A DNA stretch of 64,000 nt from Candidatus Nitronereus thalassa. GTDB lineage: Bacteria; Nitrospirota; Nitrospiria; Nitrospirales; UBA8639. The notes under the pieces were generated by a model, which had not been told where the DNA came from, made no database searches, and worked only from the letters and a program-made list of their open reading frames with translations. Positions 36,046 to 45,999 of this stretch are shown here, piece by piece (the stretch's first letter is position 1; each line of letters opens with the position of its first letter). Both the position numbers and the translations under genes were made by a program. Location: NCBI RefSeq assembly GCF_032191465.1, contig NZ_JAQOUE010000001.1, positions 1,302,001 through 1,366,000 on the forward strand, given 5' to 3'.

Positions 36046-37383
36046 TTATCGAGAAAGATTTACGAGTTCTCCCAAGAGATCATTCGTGGTGGTAATGATT
36101 CGCGAATTGGCTTGAAACGATCGTTGCATTCGAATCATGTTGACGAGTTCGTCTCCTAAATCTACATTTGAGGACTCCAACGTATTCGCCACCACGTTTC
36201 CAAAAGCTCCTGACCCTGGCCCCCCGGTCAGAGGAGCCCCAGAATCGGCAGACTCAATGAATAAGTTTCCTCCAACCGCATCAAGCCCATTGGGATTGGT
36301 AAATCGGGCGAGCGCGACCTGTCCAAGGTTCCGAGTGGTCCCATTCGAAAATCGACCAACAATAATACCGGTATCACTGATGGACGTACCGGTGAGCGTT
36401 CCGCTGGTTTGCCCATCTTGGGACAAGGTAAGCAAACTGGATGTTGCTCCGAACTGAGTCGTACCATCTAAGCCTGCAGTCGACCCACCACTATCGGTTG
36501 TAATGCTCGTTCCAAAATCGAATGTGATGGTTTGATCTGCAGCCGCACCACCGGTAAAATCTATTCCCCCTGCAGATGCTGAAGAAGCATCATAATAGGC
36601 CACAGACGTTTCCGTATCCAATGCTCCGGATGTCGTGAAAGTTAAGGACCCTGTAAAAATCAAGGCATTCGTCCCGGATAACGCCGAGGCATCGACTGTC
36701 ACCGAACTTGATGGCGCCACGACATTATAATTCCAGGTTAAATTGGCGGTCTTCGTAAAGTAAACGGTTAAATCATGGGCCGTTCCCAGCGAATCAAACA
36801 CCGTAATTCCTGTACTAAATTGTGAGGTTCCTGTTGGGTTGGCAATAGAGAATGTTGTTGCAGTCGACGACGCGTCCAAATTGGCCCCAACATCAACCGT
36901 GGTGGTAGGGGAAGCCGGCTCTTGTGTGGTCGACAGGACTAGACTGCCCGTCGTTCCAAGAATAGTTCCACTCGAATCTGCCTGAAACCCCTGTAAGATA
37001 AATCCTTTGGAATTGACAATTTGTCCAGCCGTGTTAACACTAAACTGCCCGTCACGAGTATAGAAATTACTTCCGTTAGCATCCTGGACATGGAAAAATC
37101 CATCACCATCGACGGCCAAGTCCAAAGAGTTGGAAGTGCTTTCCAAGGAACCCTGAGAGAAAAGGGCATCGACCCCGATAACACTGACACCCCGTCCCTC
37201 TGTCACTGCGGTGGAGGTTCCACCACCACCAATCGTCGCCCCAAAGAGATCACCGAACGATACCCGTCTGGCTTTGTACCCCGAGGTTTCGGCGTTGGCG
37301 ATATTATTGCCAATTTCGCCTAGCGCGCGACCCGTGGCACTAATTCCACTGATCGCGGTAAAAAATGCTGACTGGAGTCCCAT
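36046..37383 (-). CDS. flgE: FlgE, flagellar hook protein
   Basis: A 445-residue rod/hook-family protein. The N-terminus MGLQSAFFTAISGISATGRA and ANAETSGYKARRVSFGDLFG, and the C-terminus NVDLGDELVNMIRMQRSFQA, form the coiled core. The middle (about 160-350) is Ser/Thr/Gly-rich and forms the surface domains. Exported by the flagellar system without a cleaved signal. It is the last gene of its operon, behind flgD, as expected for hook and hook-cap genes. Confidence 0.95.
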   Translation of the reverse strand: MGLQSAFFTAISGISATGRALGEIGNNIANAETSGYKARRVSFGDLFGATIGGGGTSTAVTEGRGVSVIGVDALFSQGSLESTSNSLDLAVDGDGFFHVQDANGSNFYTRDGQFSVNTAGQIVNSKGFILQGFQADSSGTILGTTGSLVLSTTQEPASPTTTVDVGANLDASSTATTFSIANPTGTSQFSTGITVFDSLGTAHDLTVYFTKTANLTWNYNVVAPSSSVTVDASALSGTNALIFTGSLTFTTSGALDTETSVAYYDASSASAGGIDFTGGAAADQTITFDFGTSITTDSGGSTAGLDGTTQFGATSSLLTLSQDGQTSGTLTGTSISDTGIIVGRFSNGTTRNLGQVALARFTNPNGLDAVGGNLFIESADSGAPLTGGPGSGAFGNVVANTLESSNVDLGDELVNMIRMQRSFQANSRIITTTNDLLGELVNLSR

Positions 37384-37422
37384 GATTCACCTCTCTTTAA
37401 AAAGACTTTTACGCCTATTAGA

Positions 37423-38088
37423 TTAAAATACTGATATCACATCATCCGTGGATAATGACCGCCCACTGGCCAAAACTAGTTCACTTTGTCCACCTACCCA
37501 GGTGGCACTCTTCACCGATTCCCTCAGAAAGGTTGTGACTCCAACACTTTTCCCGTCGGCATTGATCGAATTCACAATGTATTGATATACCCCGGGCGGA
37601 ACCGGCTCCTCTTGATTGTTCAAACCATCCCATTTCACAGTTTGTTGGCCAGCGCCTTGGGCTTCAAGGTTTATTGTCCTGACTAAATTTCCTCCCAAGT
37701 CCATAATCGCGAGGGTTCCAGAGGCGCTCTCTCCCGTTAATTGATACACCACATTTCCTTCGCCATCACTATCAATTTCCACGGTATTCCCCGTCGCCAA
37801 CACCTCATGGCCTATGAGACTGACGGATTCCAAACGCCCTCGCTCATTCCCTTGGGCAATTAGTTGTTCAAGAAGCGATGTGGTTTGGGTTGCCTGTTCC
37901 AGAGAACTAAATTGGGCCAACTGAGCCACAAATTCTTCATTCGCGGTAGGATCGAGGGGATCTTGATTTTCCAACTGAGTGATAAACAACCGCAGGAACG
38001 TATTTTGGTCAAGCTCCTGTGAAGCCGTGGTTGGTTCATTTAAATTGCGAGTGAGTCCCAGATTTTCAATGACACTATTGACTTCCAT
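37423..38088 (-). CDS. flgD: FlgD, hook-capping protein
   Basis: A 221-residue protein with the conserved start QELDQNTFLRLFITQLENQD, NEEFVAQLAQFSSLEQA, and a later tudor/FlgD-Ig region (GNLVRTINLEAQGAG, TVKWDGLNNQEEPVPPGVYQ). It caps the growing hook and is lost when the hook is complete. 39 bases before flgE. Confidence 0.95.
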   Translation of the reverse strand: MEVNSVIENLGLTRNLNEPTTASQELDQNTFLRLFITQLENQDPLDPTANEEFVAQLAQFSSLEQATQTTSLLEQLIAQGNERGRLESVSLIGHEVLATGNTVEIDSDGEGNVVYQLTGESASGTLAIMDLGGNLVRTINLEAQGAGQQTVKWDGLNNQEEPVPPGVYQYIVNSINADGKSVGVTTFLRESVKSATWVGGQSELVLASGRSLSTDDVISVF

Positions 38089-38152
38089 GTTGCCCTCGCC
38101 TGGTTATGTGTTTCTCATCAACCTTTCATGCACACCAATGGACAAAAAAGGA

Positions 38153-39622
38153 TCACGCCACAAAATGCACACGGCCATCGGCCTCCACCCCTGCACCGAC
38201 TGGGATATCTGAATTTGGCAATTCCTCAGCTTCGCTCCCTCCTCCGCCTGAAAACTCTGGGGAAGAGGAATCGGACAGGTGCTGCCCAAACAACCCATGT
38301 TCACTCACTTCGGCGCCAAACTGCTTGAGTTCCAGACCCGCAGATGCCAGTTGCGCATCTAATTGCGGTTCATGTTGAAGCGCCAGATTCCTGAGCATCA
38401 ATTGATCCGTCACTAACTGGGCCGACACTTGGTGTTGCGTGACTGCCACATCCACTTGCACTTTGGTTTCATCCGCAAGCATCACTTCCATTTGCATGCG
38501 CTGAGGGGAAAGTACGTTCATCATACGGGAACGATCTACCATCGTATCAGTTCGGCCAGAAGATACCGATTCCCCGATACGAAAATCACTTCCCGACTCT
38601 GTCGCAATCGAAAAGCCACCGAAGATCTGCTTGGAAGCTTGGTGTTTATTGGCAAAAGCTCCTGCATTTTCCCGGTGATCTCCCGCACCAAATTCATTTT
38701 CAGCGGTCTCTCCCTCACCGAGCCCTCCGCCGGATAAATGAGAATTGGCAATGGCTTCCTGAACGGTCACTGGGGAAGTGGAAGACACGGGAGTGAACGA
38801 GCCTTGAAGAGGTTGTTGAATTGCCGGAGAAAACTGGCCCGTATTCACAGGGTCAATGATCGCCTGCCCCTGCTGAAATCCTCCATTCACAAATGATAGC
38901 GGGACATTGGGGATTGGAGCCCTGCTGCCTGATTGGAGAGGCAAGGACTGCTCTCGGGGAAAGACCAGTGACGGCTCTTCAGGCCCATTCGACCTTCCGG
39001 TAAATACCTCCGGTCGGATTTGCCCAGTTGAGGGCACTGTAGACTGCGTAGAATGTTGCGAGGAATTTGGAAGAACCTGGGAGGTAGGTTCTCCTCCCTT
39101 AATATTTTTCGCAGAAGGAAGGGAAGTTGACTGAAATTCTTGAGGCGTCGTCTCCACACTTTCAAGTCCACTCTCAAGCAAGGCAGAGGCTGTTGGAGCC
39201 GCTACTACCGATGAAGAATTTACGTCCGTCGAACTAATCTGAGAATTCAATGTTGTTGCGAGAGTTCCTGCATTCCCATTAAGCGGCAATTGCGGAATTC
39301 CTTTACCCTCACCAACGTGCTGATTAATGGGAACCAGAAGTGTCACCAGTGACCCCTCGCCCTCCCCATGTTGAGGATATGCCCTCCCGCCTTCTTCAGT
39401 TGTTTCTAGAGATGGCAATGTGGATTTTTCTGACTGGATTTTCCCATTAGGTAGGACCTTGGATGCTGGCGCCTGTTGATTTGCTTGGGCCAGGGCTGCT
39501 GGGAAAGAGGTTCCTGCGGACTGATCCACAGCCCCACTTTTCGTCAACAGCGCCCCTCCTCCCACTGGCTGAGAGTTCGCTACTGACACTTTTGGCACAA
39601 CTGGTGTGGGAATGAGATTCAT
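38153..39622 (-). CDS. fliK: FliK, hook-length control protein
   Basis: A 489-residue protein rich in Ser/Gln/Pro/Gly over the first 350 residues, as in FliK rulers. A better-conserved C-terminal domain (about 365-460) contains RMQMEVMLADETKVQVDVAV and LRNLALQHEPQLDAQLASAG, the Flg_hook type. It measures the hook and acts on FlhB. Identification rests on the C-terminal domain and on position between a MotE-like gene and flgD. Confidence 0.88.
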   Translation of the reverse strand: MNLIPTPVVPKVSVANSQPVGGGALLTKSGAVDQSAGTSFPAALAQANQQAPASKVLPNGKIQSEKSTLPSLETTEEGGRAYPQHGEGEGSLVTLLVPINQHVGEGKGIPQLPLNGNAGTLATTLNSQISSTDVNSSSVVAAPTASALLESGLESVETTPQEFQSTSLPSAKNIKGGEPTSQVLPNSSQHSTQSTVPSTGQIRPEVFTGRSNGPEEPSLVFPREQSLPLQSGSRAPIPNVPLSFVNGGFQQGQAIIDPVNTGQFSPAIQQPLQGSFTPVSSTSPVTVQEAIANSHLSGGGLGEGETAENEFGAGDHRENAGAFANKHQASKQIFGGFSIATESGSDFRIGESVSSGRTDTMVDRSRMMNVLSPQRMQMEVMLADETKVQVDVAVTQHQVSAQLVTDQLMLRNLALQHEPQLDAQLASAGLELKQFGAEVSEHGLFGQHLSDSSSPEFSGGGGSEAEELPNSDIPVGAGVEADGRVHFVA

Positions 39623-39664
39623 ATCACGTTACGCGTATGCGACAAGTCCAAGTATTCTTTTTAA

Positions 39665-40291
39665 TTATGGAGTCGTTGCTTCCCGCTTCCTCTTATGATA
39701 GTGCCGCAACCCTTGCGTTAACTTTGCAGCTTTCACGGGTTCAATACTCGCCAACATTCCAGCCGCCTTTTTATCTTTAATGCCCGCTAAAATATCTAAC
39801 GCTAAAGGTTCATTCATCTCACTGATGCGAAGGGCGGCTTCTTCCGGATCCATGGCCTCATACACTTTAATCAAGTGCTTCAATGATTCTTGGGATTGAT
39901 CAGTTTTCTCTGTAGATTTTTGCGATTCGCGAATCGCCATTGCCTCAGCGATGGCCTTTTCTTGCCGTGTTGCCAAGGCTTCTAAATCTCGACGCAGCGC
40001 CGCAAGCCGCTGCTCATCATCTTGAATACGTTCTTCCCGTTTTTCGATTTGCTGCAGCCGCGTTTGGAGTTTTTCAACTAAGGTCAACTCCGTTGACTTT
40101 TCATTCGAATCATTTTCCTCAGATGATTCTGAAGGAGGATCCGTGGCTTCGACTGCCGAGGAGCTCTTGGCTTCAGGATCAGTTGGCGAGGTCACTTCCT
40201 CGCTTCCTGTTCCGTATACCGGCACCACCACTGATACCAACAAGGCCAACCCCAATCCCATCCAAATTTTCATGATACGTGAAAGAGCCAC
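39665..40291 (-). CDS. MotE-like flagellar chaperone, MgtE-N/coiled-coil protein
   Basis: A 208-residue protein (202 if the ATG at 40273 is used rather than the GTG at 40291). An N-terminal membrane helix or signal (MGLGLALLVSVVVPVYG) is followed by an acidic Ser/Glu region, a coiled coil (about 70-125) and an MgtE-N-like domain (YEAMDPEEAALRISEMNEPL, AAGMLASIEPVKAAKLTQG). Proteins of this layout near fliJ/fliK are MotE family, a chaperone for motor proteins. Calling it MotE is based on architecture and position. Confidence 0.75.
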   Translation of the reverse strand: MALSRIMKIWMGLGLALLVSVVVPVYGTGSEEVTSPTDPEAKSSSAVEATDPPSESSEENDSNEKSTELTLVEKLQTRLQQIEKREERIQDDEQRLAALRRDLEALATRQEKAIAEAMAIRESQKSTEKTDQSQESLKHLIKVYEAMDPEEAALRISEMNEPLALDILAGIKDKKAAGMLASIEPVKAAKLTQGLRHYHKRKREATTP

Positions 40292-40294
40292 GGG

Positions 40295-40735
40295 TTAAGC
40301 ACCCTCCCGAACGGCAAGGACCCGCAAAGCTGCAAGGTCATCTTGTTCTTTTTGCTCGTGCCTCATGATTCGTTGTTGTCGGTCTGCATGTTTCTTGGTC
40401 ATAATCATTTCAATAATCCGCCGTGAGTGATAGGCATCCTTCAACTTGTCTTGCAATTCCGAAATTTTTTTCTCTTGGACTCCAAGCACCAAGGCCTGCC
40501 GTTCTAAGCGTTGACTGGTTTCTTCTAACCATCGATACCGTTCCTCTGTAAACGAACCTGCAATGCCATGAGGCAAGTTTCGTTCCAATTCCGAAGAAAT
40601 GGTTTCAAGATCTTCCCGAAGAATCTCTTGTTTCGTAATTTCTTGGCTTTTTTCCCATTCTGCCAAGGCTAATTCTTCTTTGATCATGTCTTCCACCTGC
40701 TTCCGAAATCGAACAATCGTGCCCCAATTCATCAT
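40295..40735 (-). CDS. fliJ: FliJ, flagellar export chaperone
   Basis: A 146-residue almost continuous coiled coil, rich in Glu, Gln, Lys and Arg, as in FliJ, which binds the FliI ATPase and FlhA. Sequence identity is low across this family, so position between fliI and the MotE-like gene is important evidence. 151 bases follow fliI. Confidence 0.85.
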   Translation of the reverse strand: MMNWGTIVRFRKQVEDMIKEELALAEWEKSQEITKQEILREDLETISSELERNLPHGIAGSFTEERYRWLEETSQRLERQALVLGVQEKKISELQDKLKDAYHSRRIIEMIMTKKHADRQQRIMRHEQKEQDDLAALRVLAVREGA

Positions 40736-40886
40736 TGACCTATGAATTTATTTCCTACTCGGAAAGAATTGACCTGCTGAAACTGCCCTGTGTCTTCGTT
40801 GCCAATTTTTACATAAACGATTCTGTGCGACGTGATGCATTCCGGGAAAAATGGTTTTCAGTACTTTTCACTTCACCCATGACTTT

Positions 40887-42218
40887 TCACGTTTTTTGTC
40901 CCACATGCTCCTGGGCCTGTGCTACTAATTGCTCTACTTCCTGCAAACTTGTTGCCAAATCGGCGTTTTCAGAGATGCCTTGCCGAAGAAATTGTGTAAT
41001 GGGATCCATCATTGAAACCGCCAAGTCCAGACGAGGATTCGACCCACTTCGGTACGCGCCCAAGTTAATCAGATCTTCTGCATTGCGGTAGAGTGACATG
41101 AGTTCCATCAAGGCACGTGCCGAGGTGAGATGTGAAGACTCGGAGATATCAGGCATGACGCGACTCACGCTTTGTAGCACGTCAATAGCAGGGAAATGTC
41201 CTCGTGAGGCCAACTCACGGCTCAACACAATATGGCCATCAAGAATGGCTCGAACAAAGTCAGCGACAGGGTCGGACAAATCATCTCCCTCCACCAGCAC
41301 CGTGTATAAACCCGTTAACGAACCCGTCATGGTCGGCCCCACCCGTTCCAATAAACGTGGAAGTACAGTAAAAACCGACGGTGGATAGCCTTTGGAGGTG
41401 GGCGGTTCACCCACGGCTAACCCCACTTCTCGTTGCGCATGTCCGACCCGGGTGAGGGAATCCATGAGCAACAGGACATCACGCCCCTGATCACGAAAAT
41501 ATTCGGCAATCGCCGTGGCAATAAAGGCTCCGCGCAATCGAACCAAGGGCGGTTGGTCTGAAGTCGCCGCGATCACGACGGTCCGCTTCAATCCTTCCTC
41601 TCCTAACTCCTTCTCAATGAATTCTTTGACTTCACGCCCGCGCTCACCGATTAGCGCCAATACCGTCACATCTGCGGCCGTTTGTCGGCACATCATGCCG
41701 AGGAGGACACTTTTTCCTACCCCGCTCCCTGCAAAAATGCCGACCTTTTGTCCACGACCACAGGTGAGTAGCCCATTGATGGCACGAACACCAAGATCTA
41801 AAGGTTGCGTAATACGAGCGCGGTCTAAAGGATTGAGGGAAGGAGAATAAAGAGGATAAGAGTCCGTCGTGGGCACCGGACCTTTGCCATCCAAGGGATT
41901 TCCTAAGCCATCAAGGACTCGCCCCAATAAACCTGATCCGACCCGGACCTGTGGATTGTCGGGTTGATACACGAGTCGACTGCCTGGGCCAATTCCGCGC
42001 ACTTCCCCCAACGGCATAACCAGCACACGATCATCTCGGAACCCAACGACTTCGGCTTCCACGCAATGACCGGCAGGAGATACTATTTGGCAACATTGCC
42101 CCACAGAAGAGACCGGCCCTGTTCCTTCAATCGTGAGCCCAACCGCTCGGCAGACCCGACCATGAATTTTGATGGGACGGATATCTTCAAGTCGTTGAAG
42201 GAGAGTCGTTCTCGGCAT
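40887..42218 (-). CDS. fliI: FliI, flagellar export ATPase
   Basis: A 443-residue ATPase of the F1-beta type. Walker A is FAGSGVGKSVLLGMM, Walker B is DVLLLMDSLTRVGHAQRE, and GYPPSVFTVLPRLLERVG is diagnostic. The start is set at the ATG at 42218 (MPRTTLLQRLEDI); the frame is open to 42335 inside fliH, and a TTG two codons earlier with AGGA upstream is an alternative. It powers unfolding and export of substrates with FliH and FliJ. Confidence 0.96.
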   Translation of the reverse strand: MPRTTLLQRLEDIRPIKIHGRVCRAVGLTIEGTGPVSSVGQCCQIVSPAGHCVEAEVVGFRDDRVLVMPLGEVRGIGPGSRLVYQPDNPQVRVGSGLLGRVLDGLGNPLDGKGPVPTTDSYPLYSPSLNPLDRARITQPLDLGVRAINGLLTCGRGQKVGIFAGSGVGKSVLLGMMCRQTAADVTVLALIGERGREVKEFIEKELGEEGLKRTVVIAATSDQPPLVRLRGAFIATAIAEYFRDQGRDVLLLMDSLTRVGHAQREVGLAVGEPPTSKGYPPSVFTVLPRLLERVGPTMTGSLTGLYTVLVEGDDLSDPVADFVRAILDGHIVLSRELASRGHFPAIDVLQSVSRVMPDISESSHLTSARALMELMSLYRNAEDLINLGAYRSGSNPRLDLAVSMMDPITQFLRQGISENADLATSLQEVEQLVAQAQEHVGQKT

Positions 42219-42852
42219 CAGACACAAGCATTTCCTGCCAGATGGCTTCGAGTTGTGTTTCGATGGTAGCGTTGATGAAATATTGACTGGACTCAATGAT
42301 ACATCCGCCGGCTTGAATCGTTTCATCCGCTTCAATACTTAGTTGAGCGGGCTTTCCATCAGCGCCGGGCAATGAGTCACGAAAAGATAGGAGATGCTCC
42401 ACTTCATTGGGATGTACCAAGACTCGAATCAATCCTTTCTCGGCAATACTGGAGATTATTTCTCGAACTTGGGTCACAAGGATATCCGGATCGAGACTAG
42501 TCTCACGATGAATGACCTTGCGGGCCATGGCCAAGGCAAGTTCCACGATATCGGCCTCGGCCTGTTTCGCTGACTGTACGCGCAAGTGCTCAACTTGGCT
42601 GATAAGGCTCAATGCCCTCGCCATTTCAGCCTCAGCAGGACCTTGGACCTCGGCTCGTCCTTGAGTACGCCCCGCTTCTACCCCGGATTCGTAGGCTTCC
42701 TGTTGCAGTTGCGAGCAATCATGGGGAGGTTCCTTCTCCTGTTCTGCCCGTTCTCGAGCCAGCCGTTCTTCGTCTAAATCCAGCGCTTCCCAACTTTCGA
42801 TAGCCAAGGAGCCTTTAACTTCTTTAATGACTTTAGACCATCTGCTCGGCAT
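42187..42852 (-). CDS. fliH: FliH, regulator of the export ATPase
   Basis: A 221-residue protein from the ATG at 42852, which has GGGAGGT upstream and overlaps fliG by 20 bases. The Gly/Ala/Glu-rich helical middle (YESGVEAGRTQGRAEVQGPA) and the C-terminal HrpE/YscL-like domain (VELALAMARKVIHRETSLDP) are typical. It overlaps fliI by 32 bases. It anchors FliI to the C-ring. Confidence 0.93.
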   Translation of the reverse strand: MPSRWSKVIKEVKGSLAIESWEALDLDEERLARERAEQEKEPPHDCSQLQQEAYESGVEAGRTQGRAEVQGPAEAEMARALSLISQVEHLRVQSAKQAEADIVELALAMARKVIHRETSLDPDILVTQVREIISSIAEKGLIRVLVHPNEVEHLLSFRDSLPGADGKPAQLSIEADETIQAGGCIIESSQYFINATIETQLEAIWQEMLVSDAENDSPSTT

Positions 42853-43828
42853 CCTTACCTCCCAGCGCGATTCGTCCTTCAGCCGCAAGTTTTTGTGCGA
42901 CTTTCAATATCGTCCGTTGGCTGGCTTCGACATCGCTCAACTTCGCCGGACCTTTGGCTTCCATATCATCTTTTAACGCATCGGCGGCCCGGCTCGACAT
43001 ATTCTTGAAGAATTTATCGCGTAAAACATCGTCTGCAGCCCGCAAGGCAATCATCAGGTCTTCTTTACTCACTTCGCGTAACAGTTCTTGCATGCCACGA
43101 TCATCAACAAATTCCAGATCCTCGAAGACGAACATCTTGGCACGTATTTCTTCGGTCAGTTTTTCATTACGAGATTCCAGTGATGACAGGATCGTATCCT
43201 TGACTTCCTTTCCAACCGTATTCAACACTTCCGCCACCATACCGGCACCACCAACGGGGACTGCATTTCGCCCCACCCCCACACGCAATTCTTCTTCGAT
43301 AACGGTGTTCAATTCCTCTAGCACACTGGGCAACACATCTTCTGTACATGCCATGCGGTACATCACTTCTTCACGTTTTTTCGCATTCAACAAACCAAGG
43401 ACTTGTCCGGCCTGGTCTGCATCAAGATTGGCCATGATGAGAGCACCGGTTTGAGGATGTTCATGTGTCAGCATATTGGCAATCGATGCCGCATCAAGAA
43501 CTTTGAGTGCTTCAAATCCTGCATTATCAGACGTACTTAATGAAGCCAAGATTCGTCGAGCCTTATCTCGACCCAACGCTTTATTCAACACCTTTGTAAG
43601 GAAGGTCTTCCCCTCAACCGATAGCCCTGAGGTCGCGGCTAATTTGGTGAATTCCGCCATCACCAGGGAATGATCTTCGCTGGCCACACTGGCGATCCCC
43701 CCAATTTCCTGTCCGACTTGTCGAATATCCTTGGGATCTAACATCTTCATGACTTCGATTGCAGCCTGTTCACCCATGGCTAAAAGTAAGATCGCTGCTT
43801 TTTCCGAACCTGTTAATTTCCCGGCCAT
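42833..43828 (-). CDS. fliG: FliG, C-ring torque protein
   Basis: A 331-residue protein from the ATG at 43828, which shares one base with the fliF stop (TAATG) and has GAGG upstream. It shows FliG N, middle (HPQTGALIMANLDADQAG) and C domains. The torque helix (KMFVFEDLEFVDDRGMQELL) carries the charged residues that meet the stator. Confidence 0.96.
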   Translation of the reverse strand: MAGKLTGSEKAAILLLAMGEQAAIEVMKMLDPKDIRQVGQEIGGIASVASEDHSLVMAEFTKLAATSGLSVEGKTFLTKVLNKALGRDKARRILASLSTSDNAGFEALKVLDAASIANMLTHEHPQTGALIMANLDADQAGQVLGLLNAKKREEVMYRMACTEDVLPSVLEELNTVIEEELRVGVGRNAVPVGGAGMVAEVLNTVGKEVKDTILSSLESRNEKLTEEIRAKMFVFEDLEFVDDRGMQELLREVSKEDLMIALRAADDVLRDKFFKNMSSRAADALKDDMEAKGPAKLSDVEASQRTILKVAQKLAAEGRIALGGKDAEQMV

Positions 43829-45468
43829 TATTTCGCCTCGATTGCCGACATAGCCGTCTCGGTTTCGTCTTTGATCCATTCTCGAATCACGAATGCCGCG
43901 GCTTGTGGATTTTCTATGGCCATGGTTACGGCCTGTTGCTCCGGAGAGATCACTTTCGCTTTCACCTCTTCCTGAGCCTCTAACTCACCAACTGTAGCCG
44001 GCAACCCTTTTGGCAAGGGTTGGTCCGATAGAGCCATCGGCGGTGTCACCAAATTCTTGACGAGCGGCTTGACCACGAGTAGCAGCACCGATAGCCCCAA
44101 CAACAAGAACACAAGCGGCTTCAGATATCCACCCCAAGTGATCAAGAAATCTTCTACGGCATGGATAGTTGTTTGGTCTTCCACATCAAGAGTGGCACTC
44201 TTGAATTGATGATTGACCACCTCGATTTGATCTCCACGTTTTTCAGAAAAACCCACGGCTTTTTTGATACTTTCCACCAACTTCGCCATGTCTTCTTCGC
44301 TTCGCGGCACATATTCCGACGTCGTCTCCCCAGATTCTTCATTCACCACGTCCTTATACGTGCCGTCCACCAAAACGGCGACGGAAAGGCGTTGAAGAGT
44401 GCCACTTGGCTCGATGACTTTGCTGACTTTTCGATTCACTTCGTAATTGACCGTCTCAGATTTGCGTTTCGCCTCTTTGCCACCGAGTCTGCCATCAGCC
44501 GGTTCTTCGTTTGGTACATTAGACCGCGTCCCAGGAACCCCGCTGGGGCCATCATCCCCAGTCACTTTTTCTTGGCTTCGCTGCTCACTGCGAACCACCT
44601 GCGTATCAGGATCGAACTGTTCCTCCGTCACTTCAACTTGCCGAAAGTCCAACATTGCCGACACGCGAACGACCGACATATCCGGTCCTAAGACCTGGTC
44701 CAACATGGTTTGCACGCGGCGTTCGAAATCTGTTTCGAGTGACCGCTGCATTTCCAATTGCGATCCGCTTAATTCAACTTGGCCGTCCTGTTCCGGCTGA
44801 CTGAGCACTTGCCCACGGCTATCCACCACGGTGACTTGGGCAGGATCAAGACCCTCCACACTACTAGCCACTAAATGCACGACGCCCTGCACCTGGGATT
44901 CGTTTAGCGTCCCTCCACGTTTTGGTGTGATCACGACTGCCGCACGAGAGGGCTCACGGTCACTGGTAAAGAGTCGACGCTCGGGAATCACGAGATGCAC
45001 ACGAGCACGTTGGACACCGGGCATTTGACCTATCGTCCTCGATAATTCTCCTTGTAAGGCACGACGGAAATTGATTTTTTGCGCATATTCCCCGACTCCC
45101 AAGTTTGAGCGATCAAAAATCTCAAATCCCACGCCACTGGCCTCAGGAAGCCCTTCACCAGCCATTTGAATGCGCAGTTCATGAACACGATCATTGGGCA
45201 CCATAATGGTATTCCCATTACCCACCATAGAATAGGGAACTTGTTGCGCTTCTAAACGGCCTGCGATCGCCTGAACATCTCCATCCTCTAAATTCGAGAA
45301 TAAGACCGACATGTCGGGTTCACGCCCCATGAGCATCAACACGGGAATTGCCGCAATACCCAACGCCAATAACGCCAGCAACCCCATCCGTTGTATGGAC
45401 GTTAATCGCTGGAAATTCTCCTTGGCGATATCCAGAATCGTTTTGGTCGTTTCTTCGATTTCAGCCAT
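43828..45468 (-). CDS. fliF: FliF, MS-ring protein
   Basis: A 546-residue protein. A membrane helix lies near 28-48 and a second near 450-470 (PLVFLLLGLSVLLLVV). The YscJ/FliF ring-building domains include NLEDGDVQAIAGRLEAQQVP and VQRARVHLVIPERRLF. The C-terminal cytoplasmic tail that binds FliG is present. Confidence 0.97.
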   Translation of the reverse strand: MAEIEETTKTILDIAKENFQRLTSIQRMGLLALLALGIAAIPVLMLMGREPDMSVLFSNLEDGDVQAIAGRLEAQQVPYSMVGNGNTIMVPNDRVHELRIQMAGEGLPEASGVGFEIFDRSNLGVGEYAQKINFRRALQGELSRTIGQMPGVQRARVHLVIPERRLFTSDREPSRAAVVITPKRGGTLNESQVQGVVHLVASSVEGLDPAQVTVVDSRGQVLSQPEQDGQVELSGSQLEMQRSLETDFERRVQTMLDQVLGPDMSVVRVSAMLDFRQVEVTEEQFDPDTQVVRSEQRSQEKVTGDDGPSGVPGTRSNVPNEEPADGRLGGKEAKRKSETVNYEVNRKVSKVIEPSGTLQRLSVAVLVDGTYKDVVNEESGETTSEYVPRSEEDMAKLVESIKKAVGFSEKRGDQIEVVNHQFKSATLDVEDQTTIHAVEDFLITWGGYLKPLVFLLLGLSVLLLVVKPLVKNLVTPPMALSDQPLPKGLPATVGELEAQEEVKAKVISPEQQAVTMAIENPQAAAFVIREWIKDETETAMSAIEAK

Positions 45469-45587
45469 GTACGAAACTTACCTTGCGCCCCCTTTCACAG
45501 GAGCCGTTGTCCCACATCGTCGCGAAACTCTTCCCACGAGTCTCATCCTTTTTGGTATTCTGCCCTTGATGTTATGTTGCTCAGACG

Positions 45588-45893
45588 TTAGATCTGCATT
45601 CGTGATACTTCTTGATACGCGTCAAGCAATTTGTTTCGCACTTGCATCATTAACTGAAAGGACAATCCCGCCTTTTCACCAGCGATGACCGCCTGGTGAA
45701 TATTCATATTTTCTCCGCGAGCCACGGCATCTTCCAATCTTCCGGCCTCATGCCCAATCCGGTTAACATTGTCAATCGCGCCTTTGAGCAATTCGACAAA
45801 GCCTTCGGATTCCACTTGCCGGCCAGGGGTCACGACCCCCCGTTCATTAATCTTTGCAAGCGATTCAAACCCTCGAATAGTCAGATCATCCAT
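45588..45893 (-). CDS. fliE: FliE, MS-ring/rod junction protein
   Basis: A 101-residue protein with the FliE core FVELLKGAIDNVNRIGHEA and VIAGEKAGLSFQLMMQVRNK. An AAGGAG ribosome site precedes the ATG. It connects the MS ring to the rod formed by FlgB and FlgC, which are encoded just upstream. Confidence 0.94.
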   Translation of the reverse strand: MDDLTIRGFESLAKINERGVVTPGRQVESEGFVELLKGAIDNVNRIGHEAGRLEDAVARGENMNIHQAVIAGEKAGLSFQLMMQVRNKLLDAYQEVSRMQI

Positions 45894-45999
45894 CAGAGCT
45901 CCTTATCCTTTTTGTCAAAGAATCGTGATGCATAATGGGTACAATATGGAATACGCCTTGTCCTCTGCTTCATGGATCACGTTTCACGTATGACGATGT

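Noticed and set aside
42219-42335. Long N-terminal extension of fliI
   Set aside because: It lies within fliH coding sequence and has no FliI similarity; the family start fits the ATG at 42218.
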